Shown piece after piece: positions 45,615 through 53,730 of a stretch of DNA of 64,000 nucleotides. Below the pieces are notes generated by a model. That model did not search any database and had not been told where the DNA came from. It saw only the letters and a program-made list of their open reading frames with translations. This DNA is from JAVJSU01 sp040219275 (GTDB lineage: Bacteria > Chloroflexota > Anaerolineae > Aggregatilineales > Phototrophicaceae). The first letter of the stretch is position 1, and every line of letters starts with the position of its first letter. The stretch is taken from assembly GCA_040219275.1 (NCBI GenBank), contig JAVJSU010000085.1:62001-126000 (forward strand), read 5' to 3'. The position numbers and the translations under genes were made by a program.

Positions 45615-46457
45615 ATGGACGACCCAGTGAAACAACCCGCGCTTTCCAATTCCACCGTGCGCCTACTCTCCGCCATGACGCTCATCCCCATTGTGTTGCT
45701 CGGCGCGAGGATTGGCGGGGTGGTCTGGCTGGCGCTGTTATTGGTTCTAGCCGTCGTCGGCGGGATCGAATTTTACCTGCTGGCGAGTGGGCGTTGGAGT
45801 CAGGGGAGTGCGCTGACGGGCATCCCCATGATTGTACTGATTTCATTGGCGTTCTACGTGCAGGAACCGTTACTCGTCCCATTGATTTATGTGCTCGGCA
45901 GTGTCGTCACGCTGATCGTCGAAATCGTCCGTCATCCCAACGATTTACGCCAATCTATCTGGCAGGTGATTACCACGCTTGCAGGGGTGACTTATGTTGG
46001 GATTCCGGTGGGCTGTCTGGTGGCGTTGCGCGGCGAGGATGATGGTTTTCTGTGGTTGATGGTGCTATTTGCCGCCACATGGGGAACGGATACCTTCGCC
46101 TATTTTGGCGGGCGGGCGTTCGGCAAGCACAAACTTTCCCCCAAATTGTCGCCCAACAAAACCATCGAAGGCGCAGTCATCGGCGTTATCGGCGGAATCA
46201 TCCCCGCGATGCTCTTCCTCGCTTACGGTGATAAGCTCAACCTTACGACCTTCATCATGATCGCCATTGCGCCGTTTATCGCCATTGCGGGCGATCTGTT
46301 TGAATCCGCGCTCAAACGCTTCTTCAAAGTTAAGGACTCGCATGTGGCAGGCTTGAACATCATCCCCGGACACGGTGGCGTGCTGGATCGTGTGGACGCG
46401 CTCCTGATGGTCACGGTCTTCTTCTACGTCTACCTGACCCTCACCGCCAGCTTCTAG
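45615..46457 (+). CDS. cdsA: Phosphatidate cytidylyltransferase
   Basis: 280 aa integral membrane enzyme that makes CDP-diacylglycerol from phosphatidate and CTP, the entry to phospholipid synthesis. The family signature is complete: SALKRFFKVKDS, then IPGHGGVLDRVDALL at the C-terminus. Also DTFAYFGGRAFGKHKLSPK, PNKTIEGAV. About seven membrane spans. Monocistronic here; the usual uppS, dxr and rseP neighbours are absent. Confidence 0.95.
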   Translation: MDDPVKQPALSNSTVRLLSAMTLIPIVLLGARIGGVVWLALLLVLAVVGGIEFYLLASGRWSQGSALTGIPMIVLISLAFYVQEPLLVPLIYVLGSVVTLIVEIVRHPNDLRQSIWQVITTLAGVTYVGIPVGCLVALRGEDDGFLWLMVLFAATWGTDTFAYFGGRAFGKHKLSPKLSPNKTIEGAVIGVIGGIIPAMLFLAYGDKLNLTTFIMIAIAPFIAIAGDLFESALKRFFKVKDSHVAGLNIIPGHGGVLDRVDALLMVTVFFYVYLTLTASF

Positions 46458-46480
46458 CTAAATCTACACATTTTATGAGA

Positions 46481-46525
46481 TTTTTGCAGAATTTTTGCAT
46501 GATTTAGCAGATTTTGTGCTATGAT
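46481..46525 (+). promoter_or_regulatory. Candidate promoter with TTTTTGCA direct repeats
   Basis: TTTTTGCA at 46481-46488 and 46492-46499, 11 bases apart, then TATGAT at 46520-46525. TTGCAT (46495) to TATGAT has a 19-base spacer, a little long. Could be a regulator site for the ATPase gene. Confidence 0.3.
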
Positions 46526-46561
46526 TGTACAAGTTTGTGAAAATTTTGACGAAGAACGATT

Positions 46562-47404
46562 ATGAGCATCGAAGCGCAATCTGTTACTGTGAGCATCCGT
46601 GGCAAAACTATCGTGCAGGATGTGTCGCTGTGTATCGAACCGGGTCAATTCGTCGCCATTGTCGGCGCGAATGGCGCGGGTAAATCCACGTTTATCAACG
46701 TCATGAGCGGCGACATCCAACCGGAGCACGGCACGGTGACGCTCAACGGGCAACCGCTGAGGCAATGGGACGTTAAATCTCTGGCACGGATGCGGGCTGT
46801 CTTGCCGCAGAGTTCATCGCTCAACGCGCCCTTTACCGCACTAGAAATCGTGCTCATGGGACGTTCGCCGCATATTCGGGGCATCGAACAACCCCACGAC
46901 TACGCCATTGCCCGTGAAGCCCTCGCCGCCGCGCAGGTCTCGCATCTGGAACAACGCGCCTATACCACGCTTTCCGGCGGAGAGAAACAACGGGTGCAAT
47001 TGGCACGGGTGCTGGCGCAAATCTGGGAGCCACTGGAAAACGGTCTGCCGCGTTATCTGCTGATTGACGAGCCGACCAACAACCTCGATATTGCCCATCA
47101 GCATAGCACGCTCAAAATCGCCAAACGCTTCGCCGATCAAGGCGTGGGTGTGCTGGCGATTCTGCATGATCTGAACCTCGCGTCGCAATATGCCGATCAG
47201 GTGGTGGTCATTAACGAGGGCGCTGTACTGGCGAATGGCACACCGGATGCAGTCTTCACGCCGGAGATCATCCAGAATGCCTTCCACATTTCGGTGACGA
47301 TCACGCGCCACCCGCACATGGATTGCCCGCTGATTATCCCGATCCCCGACCTCGCCGAACCTCTGCCGGATGTGTTCAGCGATGCTCTGCTGATGACGGA
47401 TTAA
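46562..47404 (+). CDS. ABC transporter ATPase, HmuV (heme/siderophore) type
   Basis: 280 aa. Walker A GANGAGKST (35-43), Q-loop LPQSSSL, signature LSGGEKQRVQLARVLA, Walker B YLLIDEPTNNLD, switch His in LHDLNLASQYA. The HmuV-like N-terminus (MSIEAQSVTVSIRGKTIVQD) and the IWEP...GLPRYLLIDEP insert support a heme/iron-siderophore importer. No permease or binding protein is next to it, which is unusual. It would need partners elsewhere. Confidence 0.88.
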   Translation: MSIEAQSVTVSIRGKTIVQDVSLCIEPGQFVAIVGANGAGKSTFINVMSGDIQPEHGTVTLNGQPLRQWDVKSLARMRAVLPQSSSLNAPFTALEIVLMGRSPHIRGIEQPHDYAIAREALAAAQVSHLEQRAYTTLSGGEKQRVQLARVLAQIWEPLENGLPRYLLIDEPTNNLDIAHQHSTLKIAKRFADQGVGVLAILHDLNLASQYADQVVVINEGAVLANGTPDAVFTPEIIQNAFHISVTITRHPHMDCPLIIPIPDLAEPLPDVFSDALLMTD

Positions 47405-47591
47405 AAGGATGGCGAATTTCAGAAGGTGGTTTATCTCCCCGCATGTTCGTCTGAACACCCCCATGCGGTAGTGTCACGCAAATTTTTTCCGCGTAACTGA
47501 ACAGCTTAAAATCGTTGACGATCCGTTAAATATGATTTCACATTCGCGTGGTATAAACCGGACACATTCCGCATAATCGAAAGTGAAACCC

Positions 47592-48842
47592 ATGCCGAAC
47601 AAGCTCATTCTGGTGATGATTGACGGCGTTAGTGCCGATACCTTTAAAACCCAACGCGGGCGGTTGCCGAACCTCTCCCTCCTCGCACAGAACGGATTGG
47701 TGATTGAGAATTTGCATTCGGAACGACTCGGCACGTCTTTACCGGGGCGCACGGGAATCCTGACGGGTGTGACGGCGGATGTGAGCGGTGTTTACGCCAA
47801 TATGATCTGGGATGCGGCGGAGAGTCGCTTCCGTTATGCCAATCCAGACGATATTCGCGTGCCGACTCTGCCCGCACGTATGACCAGCGCCGGACGCAAA
47901 TCCGCAACGATTGGCTTTGGCATGGTGCGCCCCGAAGATGCGACGATCTTCAAACCGCCGTGGTGGGTAGGCGAATATGTGCAACGCGCCCGTGATGTTG
48001 AGCCTGTGCCATCGGATGCGTCATGGCAACGCGTCCACGCCCATCAAAATGCGGGAGACCTGTTCAATTCATGGTGCGAGTCTGCGGGTTATCCACAGGA
48101 TTGGTCAGCGCCCCATGATGACTCATCGGCAACGCAGATGATGTATGGCTTCATCAACGATCATCACGCCGTCAATTGGGCGGGCATCTGCGCCAGCGCA
48201 CCGGACGCACCCGATTTAATCATGACAGAAACCATGATGACCGACACGCTACAGCATTACACCGGCTACAACAGCCCCTATTCGCATTTCTCATTCGCGG
48301 AGGCGGACGCGCTGATTGGCGTGTTGATGGCGCGTTTGCGGGCGGGCGGAGTCGCCGATGAGTGGAACATCGCCATCATGAGCGATCATGGACACAGTCC
48401 CATCGAAACGGCGATTTATACCAATGTAATTCTGCCGGATGTCCGCGTGCAGAGCGAAGGCAGTGTGTTGCTGGTCGCGCCGAGAGACCCCGCCGAACTT
48501 GCCCATGTGACTCGCGTGCTGGGTGATTATGGTTGTGAGCAAATGCCTGTGGATTTTGTGCCGGAAGATCAACGTGAACCACTCACCGCGTTCGTCGCGC
48601 CGGACGGCATGGATTTTGAGGAAGCCAGCGCAGGCATCACCACGCCGACGGGCGCACCGCTCCTGAAAAGCAATCATGGACTGCGCCCCGGTCTGCCCGG
48701 TGATGATCGCTTCGCTGTGTTCTATGGACCGGATGTAAATACCGGCACGATTGACTTTGCCGACGCGGTACAAATCGCCCCGACGTGTGCGCGCTTGCTC
48801 GGTCTGCCGTTGGATGGTTTTATGGGTGAGCCGTTGTTATAA
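47592..48842 (+). CDS. Alkaline phosphatase superfamily protein (nucleotide pyrophosphatase/phosphodiesterase type)
   Basis: 416 aa from the ATG at 47592 (GTG 47583 is possible). Metal-site Asp in MIDGVSADTF, nucleophile region SLPGRTGILTGVTAD (Ser or Thr as nucleophile), IMSDHGHSPIE (Asp-His) and KSNHGLRPG (C-terminal His). No signal peptide, so cytoplasmic or poorly exported. Likely hydrolyses a phosphodiester or sulfate ester. Substrate unknown. Confidence 0.85.
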   Translation: MPNKLILVMIDGVSADTFKTQRGRLPNLSLLAQNGLVIENLHSERLGTSLPGRTGILTGVTADVSGVYANMIWDAAESRFRYANPDDIRVPTLPARMTSAGRKSATIGFGMVRPEDATIFKPPWWVGEYVQRARDVEPVPSDASWQRVHAHQNAGDLFNSWCESAGYPQDWSAPHDDSSATQMMYGFINDHHAVNWAGICASAPDAPDLIMTETMMTDTLQHYTGYNSPYSHFSFAEADALIGVLMARLRAGGVADEWNIAIMSDHGHSPIETAIYTNVILPDVRVQSEGSVLLVAPRDPAELAHVTRVLGDYGCEQMPVDFVPEDQREPLTAFVAPDGMDFEEASAGITTPTGAPLLKSNHGLRPGLPGDDRFAVFYGPDVNTGTIDFADAVQIAPTCARLLGLPLDGFMGEPLL

Positions 48843-48997
48843 GTTGAAGTGCGGTTGTGCGTTCCGGCATATGCACTACTTATGAAGGATTCATGCTTGC
48901 GGTTGGGTTATCCACTGCTCTGTTATCGGTTGCTCATAGGGTCCGACTTCACCGAAGTATCGGTGATACGTGAAACTGTCGATACCTGAGGGTGGAG

Positions 48998-49759
48998 TCA
49001 CCATGACAGGAAACCGCCGTCCACTGGCAGGGTCACACCATGAACGTAATCCGATGCGGCTGAGGCGAGAAATATCGCCGCTCCTTTGAGGTCATCGGTA
49101 TTGCCCCAGCGCCCCGATGGTAGCCGTCCAAGAATCTGATCGTGACGCACCGGATCACCCCACACATGCGGATTCAGGTTGGTCTTGATATACCCCGGTG
49201 CAATCGCATTCACGTTAACGCCTTTGGCTGACCACTCATTAGCGAGTGCCATCGTTAATTGTGAAATCCCACCTTTGCTAGCGGTGTATGCAGGAATACG
49301 CAATCCACCGGTGTAGCTGGTCATTGAGGCAATGTTGATGATCTTACCTCTCCCGCGCTCTAGCATATGTTTACCGGCTAACTGGCACAGCAAAAATACA
49401 GACGTTAGATTAACCTCCAGTGTTTTATCCCAATCTTCAATGTCAAAATCAACAGAATCCATTGCACTGCCGATACCGTGACAGTTGATCAGAATGTCCA
49501 GTTTGCCTAGTTTCGCAACCGCGTCAGCAAAACCCTGCCGTAGAGCCTCACGATCCGCAAGATCAATCCGCAGTCCATGTACAGGTCTGTCGTCCGACCC
49601 AAGTTCGTCAGCAACCGATTGGGTGGTTTCAGAGCGACCAACAATCAAGACATCCGCGCCACAATCGTAAAGCCCCTGTGCAATTGCCCGACCAATATCC
49701 CCATTGCCGCCTGTTACGATTGCACTACGTCCGCTGAGGTTAAATAAATTCATACTCAT
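48998..49759 (-). CDS. SDR-family oxidoreductase (KduD/gluconate 5-dehydrogenase-like)
   Basis: 253 aa from the ATG at 49759, which has GGAAAAGG 8 bases upstream. TGGNGDIG loop, NCHGIG for NNAG, ASMTSYTG serine, YTASKGG (Tyr, Lys), and a C-terminal GVTLPVDGGFL. Resembles 2-deoxy-D-gluconate 3-dehydrogenase and gluconate 5-dehydrogenase. Isolated gene; substrate inferred only from family. Confidence 0.9.
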   Translation of the reverse strand: MSMNLFNLSGRSAIVTGGNGDIGRAIAQGLYDCGADVLIVGRSETTQSVADELGSDDRPVHGLRIDLADREALRQGFADAVAKLGKLDILINCHGIGSAMDSVDFDIEDWDKTLEVNLTSVFLLCQLAGKHMLERGRGKIINIASMTSYTGGLRIPAYTASKGGISQLTMALANEWSAKGVNVNAIAPGYIKTNLNPHVWGDPVRHDQILGRLPSGRWGNTDDLKGAAIFLASAASDYVHGVTLPVDGGFLSW

Positions 49760-49939
49760 GTTCAATACCTTTTCCAAAATAACATCTCGTTGAAATTGGC
49801 AATCTCAGTAAAGTAGTAATCTTCCACAACAACTTCTAAAATTGAGAAGCCCATATCTGAGATTACCCCGTTGCTGTTATGTCTACAAGTTGTTCTGGCC
49901 AAAACAACGCTACATCAATTGGAACAGGTCGTGTTTGCA

Positions 49940-50146
49940 ATGTTGTGTAATCCGGGTAGTCTACCTTTCCTAATTATATTCGCCGAAGTGCTCTCATGGT
50001 GGATAGTCAGGAAATTAGAAGAAGAGGGGTTCATCTCCACTTGGAGAGTAATTAGTCGAGCGAATAATAGACGTAAACGTAATCGTCAAGAACAAAAGAT
50101 TGATGAATTACTGGAGGCTAGTCGGCGACAGAGAAGGTCTAGTTAA
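49940..50146 (+). CDS. Small single-span membrane protein, uncharacterised
   Basis: 68 aa from the ATG at 49940, with GGAACAGG 10 bases upstream; a TTG at 49871 would give 91 aa. One span (LPFLIIFAEVLSWWIV) followed by a strongly basic tail (RANNRRKRNRQEQ, RRQRRS). Coding bias is weak and the composition AT-rich. May be a real small protein diverging from the SDR, or chance. Confidence 0.4.
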   Translation: MLCNPGSLPFLIIFAEVLSWWIVRKLEEEGFISTWRVISRANNRRKRNRQEQKIDELLEASRRQRRSS

Positions 50147-50164
50147 ATTTTTTTATTCTTCTCA

Positions 50165-50647
50165 TCACAACTGTTCCAGCAATAAATGCAATGCCGCATC
50201 GACGCTGAGAGATTTGTTACCGATGCGGTCTTGATCCCACACAAAACGGCGCACCTCTAGCAAGCCATCCGCGCCCGCAATGCCGATATAAGTCAAGCCG
50301 ACAGGTTTATCATCTGTACCGCCACCGGGTCCGGCGATTCCTGTCACACTCAGCGCATAATCGACACCGAGCAACTTGCGTGCGCCGACTGCCATCTCCG
50401 CGGCGGTCTGCTCACTGACCGCGCCGAATTGAATCAAGGTGGCTTCCTGCACGCCGAGTAATTGTTGCTTCATCGCGTTGGAATAAACGACCACTCCGCC
50501 AAGCACATAACGCGAACTTCCGGCGATGTCCGTCAATCGGCTGGCGATCAACCCGCCCGTACAGGATTCCGCCGTGCCAACTGTTTTACCGGATTCGGTT
50601 AGGAGGAGTCCGATTTGTTCTTCGAGTGACTGTAAATTTGACATCAT
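50165..50647 (-). CDS. pncC: Nicotinamide-nucleotide amidohydrolase (CinA C-terminal type)
   Basis: 160 aa. Deamidates nicotinamide mononucleotide to nicotinate mononucleotide in NAD salvage. Diagnostic motifs: TAESCTGGLIASRLTDIAGSS, GGVVVYSN, AVSEQTAAEMA-like GAVSEQTAAEMAVGAR, SVTGIAGPGGGTDDKPVGL. Stand-alone C-terminal domain without the N-terminal CinA (MocF-like) domain, as in E. coli PncC. Confidence 0.95.
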   Translation of the reverse strand: MMSNLQSLEEQIGLLLTESGKTVGTAESCTGGLIASRLTDIAGSSRYVLGGVVVYSNAMKQQLLGVQEATLIQFGAVSEQTAAEMAVGARKLLGVDYALSVTGIAGPGGGTDDKPVGLTYIGIAGADGLLEVRRFVWDQDRIGNKSLSVDAALHLLLEQL

Positions 50648-50739
50648 TATCGTCCAATCTTTATGACAAGCAGGTTACTTACGGTTTATAATGCGCTTGA
50701 TGCCTGATCTGAAGGGTTAATTTTCGTGATAAGGTCGTA

Positions 50740-51549
50740 ATGGGATACTGGGGCTGGCGACCACTGGTATTCGGCATGTGTATCAGCGTACTCATTGTCG
50801 GATGTTTACCAAATCGCACTGTCTTACCTTCACCTGCTCCCACCCAAACACCCTTCATCCCCATCATCACGCGACCTCCCATGACATTAACACCAACAAG
50901 CACGCCCGGTATTCCACTCATTACCACCACACCACATTCTGAAACATCGACAACACCGGAAGTACAGCCGGAGTTTGCCCCAATTTTACCACTTGCCCCC
51001 ACTTGCTATACGGTCAATATAAGCGATGTGCTGTGCCTCGGCGAGATCAAGAATAACTCGACGATGACACTCCAGAATATGATCCTTGATACGACATTTT
51101 ATGACCCGGCTGGAAACTTCCTGCTGTCACAACAAGTCGCCATTTTGCAACACAGCCTCCCGCCACAGCAACACGCCCCCTATCACCTGCTGTTAACCGA
51201 AAGCGCAGGCGTTGACCTCCGGCAACTTGCGAGCCTGAACCTCACAATCTCGGCAACAGAACGCAAGCCATCAAACACGAGACCACTTATTCGGCTTGAA
51301 AATGTCGATAGTGAATGGCGGGATGATAAGTACGTCATCTCGGCGACGCTATTTAACCCGACGCGACAGGACGCGCACAATGTTCAGATGATCGCCTGTG
51401 TGTATGATTCGGCGGGGCGGTTGGTGGGCTATCGCATATTGAGCGTGCCGGTGGTGCTCGGTGGGGCGCGGAATGTGCAGGAAATTCACATCACGCCATT
51501 GGTTGTGGAGGCGGACTTAACATATACATTAGATGTGGTAACGGAATGA
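50740..51549 (+). CDS. Lipoprotein with Thr/Pro-rich linker and beta-sandwich domain
   Basis: 269 aa. Signal peptide with lipobox ending in LIVGC (Cys 22), then a Pro/Thr/Ser-rich linker to about residue 85. Two FxLYD-like or Ig-like modules follow: CLGEIKNNSTMTLQNMILDTTFYDPAGNFL and ISATLFNPTRQDAHNVQMIACVYDSAGRLVGY. Outer-surface protein of unknown ligand. No operon partner. Confidence 0.8.
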   Translation: MGYWGWRPLVFGMCISVLIVGCLPNRTVLPSPAPTQTPFIPIITRPPMTLTPTSTPGIPLITTTPHSETSTTPEVQPEFAPILPLAPTCYTVNISDVLCLGEIKNNSTMTLQNMILDTTFYDPAGNFLLSQQVAILQHSLPPQQHAPYHLLLTESAGVDLRQLASLNLTISATERKPSNTRPLIRLENVDSEWRDDKYVISATLFNPTRQDAHNVQMIACVYDSAGRLVGYRILSVPVVLGGARNVQEIHITPLVVEADLTYTLDVVTE

Positions 51550-51580
51550 TTAGCTCTGCAAAAGCCGTGTTTTCCAAATT

Positions 51581-52623
51581 TTATTCAGCCATCACACCCA
51601 GCAACACCTCAAGATTCGCGTCGGATTGCTCACGGTCACCGTTTTCGATGTCGTGGATCAACTGTACCAGACGGGTAATGAGTAGCACAGCAACGCCATT
51701 TTCGCGGGCGACATCCAGCACGGGCTGAAAGAAATCGACCTCGGTGCGCCGTTTACGCACGGCAAGATCACGCCATACGCCGCTATGTGTTTTGGCAGAC
51801 GCACGATTAAACGTGACCATTTCCGCTAGTGATTTTTTACTTGCGGCGGGGTCAGCATCCGGCGCAAAACCGGACGGATCGAAGCCATCGAAGCCGAGCG
51901 CGACGATCTGCTGTGTGCGGGCAACGGTCAGAGCTTCCCGCGCCAGCCCGATATACACAGCCGAAAATTTTGGATTTGCCAGCGCGTCGGCAATCGAATC
52001 ATTGGTCAAGGCGGTGGCGAAAAGTTGCGCCCCATAGGCGACCTTCCCCCACAGAAAGCCGAAAATATTCTCCGTGATTTGCGCGTTGTCGTCGAAATCT
52101 TGCAGGATACGATGCAGAGTCTCAATCCGTGTGCTCTGTATGCCGTTGAGTTCACCGATGACCACAGTCGCCCGATTGCCACGATGGATATGCCCCGCTT
52201 CGACATAATCCGCTCCGAAGTTGACGAACGCCCCGATAGTCCGCTCCGCGCCGACGATTTTACTGATGTCCAGTTCATTCAGTCCGTTCTGCACAGAGAC
52301 CACATAACCATCCGGCGTAAGGTGGTGGGCAAGTTGTTGCATTGCGCTGATCGTATGTTGTGATTTGACGCACAGCAGAATCGTGTCGAATTGTCCCGTC
52401 AATGTGTCCGGCATATGGGCGGTCACAGGCACGGTAAATTCATCCACCGGACCGCTGATGCGTAAGCCGGACGTGTTCATCGCGTGGACGTGTTCATCGC
52501 GTGGACGTGTTCGGCGACGACATCCACAAACACGACCTCATGCCCCGCACGCACTAAATACGCGCCAATCGTGCCGCCAATCGCCCCCGCACCCCAGATA
52601 AGTATGGTCATTCCAGACTTCAT
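51581..52623 (-). pseudogene. Ketopantoate reductase-like (PanE/ApbA) gene broken by a 17-bp duplication
   Basis: The start ATG at 52623 directly follows the creatininase stop. It reads MKSGMTILIWGAGAIGGTIG (cofactor loop GAGAIG), on to EHVHAMNTS, then runs into TGA because a 17-bp unit is duplicated at 52470-52503. Removing one unit restores the frame into GLRISGPVDEF and the remaining 299-aa ORF, which starts at 52480 and contains LLCVKSQHT, SVQNGLNE, GAFVNFGADY and the C-terminal helical domain. So this is a NADP-dependent 2-oxoacid reductase-type gene with an internal frameshift. It may be recent, phase-variable or an assembly error. Confidence 0.85.
52470..52512. repeat. 17-bp tandem duplication inside the panE-like gene
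   Basis: GACGTGTTCATCGCGTG at 52470-52486 and again at 52487-52503, followed by the first nine bases of a third unit. 17 is not a multiple of 3, so each unit gained or lost changes the frame. Confidence 0.95.
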
Positions 52624-53331
52624 TTAATCCAGACCCCATTTACCCGTCAGCAGTGCGCGGGTTTCCAGCAATGCGACATCCCAGATGGATTGCATTTCTT
52701 CGTCACTGCGCTGATAATAGCCGCCGAAGTTGCCATCCCCCAGATATTTACGCAAGGCTTTCGGTGGCAATAAGCGCATCGCGTCAAAGTCGATCATCGG
52801 TTTCTGCGCGTCCGGCATCGGAACACCGGGCAGGCGTGTCCACGGGAAATTTTCCATCCAGCTGGCATGGGAGGCTTGCGGGTCGATTTTCTGCACCTGC
52901 GCCATCGTCTGCGGGGCGCTCCACCAATTATGAAATTTGACTTTGACCGTTGGATTATCCGCCATCCATTCGCCCGCCAGTGTCGCCGCGACGCTGTTGC
53001 CACCATGCCCGTTGACGATCAAAATGCGCTTAAAGCCACTCTCCGCGATGCTATCCAGAAGATCGCGCACCATCCGTAAATAAGTTTCCGTTCGCAGAGT
53101 GATACTCCCCGGATAGGCGCGGAAATAATAGGTGATACCGTAATTCACCACCGGAAACACCGGAATACCGAGCGGTTCGGCGGATTCCAGCGCCATGCGT
53201 TCCGCCAGAATGTTATCCACGCTCAGGCTGAGATAAGCGTGTTGCTCGGTACTGCCCAGCGGGAGCACGCAACGATCATCTGTTTTCAGGTAATCTTCGA
53301 CCTGCTTCCAATTCATATCCGCGATACGCAT
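52624..53331 (-). CDS. Creatininase-family amidohydrolase
   Basis: 235 aa. Metal ligands in the family pattern: Glu 29, His 31 (GSTEQHAYLS), Asp 39 (SVDN), His 109 (NGHGGNS). The Glu of creatininase in NGHYEN is Gly here, as in the wider family (FAPy deformylase, mycofactocin MftE-type). Hydrolyses a cyclic or linear amide. Operon with the panE-like gene, with no gap. Not evidence for creatinine use. Confidence 0.9.
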   Translation of the reverse strand: MRIADMNWKQVEDYLKTDDRCVLPLGSTEQHAYLSLSVDNILAERMALESAEPLGIPVFPVVNYGITYYFRAYPGSITLRTETYLRMVRDLLDSIAESGFKRILIVNGHGGNSVAATLAGEWMADNPTVKVKFHNWWSAPQTMAQVQKIDPQASHASWMENFPWTRLPGVPMPDAQKPMIDFDAMRLLPPKALRKYLGDGNFGGYYQRSDEEMQSIWDVALLETRALLTGKWGLD

Positions 53332-53730
53332 GACGAGTCCTCGATAAGTTTATTTTCTGGCAAAAATCCTAAAAAGCATATTTATTCAATTATCCATAAG
53401 ATTTTACATAATCAATCAAAAAATGGGACTGCCTTCTTGTCGTCCGATTCACTACAAAGCGAACGAGAAGATGAAATATCAATAGAACCTAATTTTCTTC
53501 ATTATGGAACCTTCCCACCACCGCCCACATTTACCCCCACATAAGCACAGTCACCCGCCCCAATGCTACAGAAAGGTTAATAACAGGTAAAAAGTTCGCT
53601 AATGTTTACCCGAATTTACGTTCCTTTTGCGACAGAAATCACAAAGTTGACGTATAGTATAAAGGTGTAGTTTACAGTCGTAATTTGCACTTTATAAATA
53701 TAAGTTGAGTATAGAAGAGAAAGGTGAAGC
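53332..53730. other. 399-base divergent gap upstream of the DUF3352 pair
   Basis: AT-rich, no gene. Holds the candidate promoter at 53671-53698. A ccaccgcccacatttacccc stretch near 53516 has no clear pairing. Confidence 0.55.
53671..53698 (+). promoter_or_regulatory. Candidate promoter of the DUF3352 gene
   Basis: TTTACA (53671-53676), 16-base spacer, TATAAA (53693-53698), 32 bases before the ATG. A second possible -35 TTGACG is at 53647. Confidence 0.5.

Noticed and set aside
14018..53331. A creatinine-to-sarcosine pathway from the creatinase-like and creatininase-family genes
   Set aside because: The genes are 38 kb apart, the M24 protein is only fold-related, and the creatininase-family protein lacks the NGHYEN Glu. 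Not enough support.
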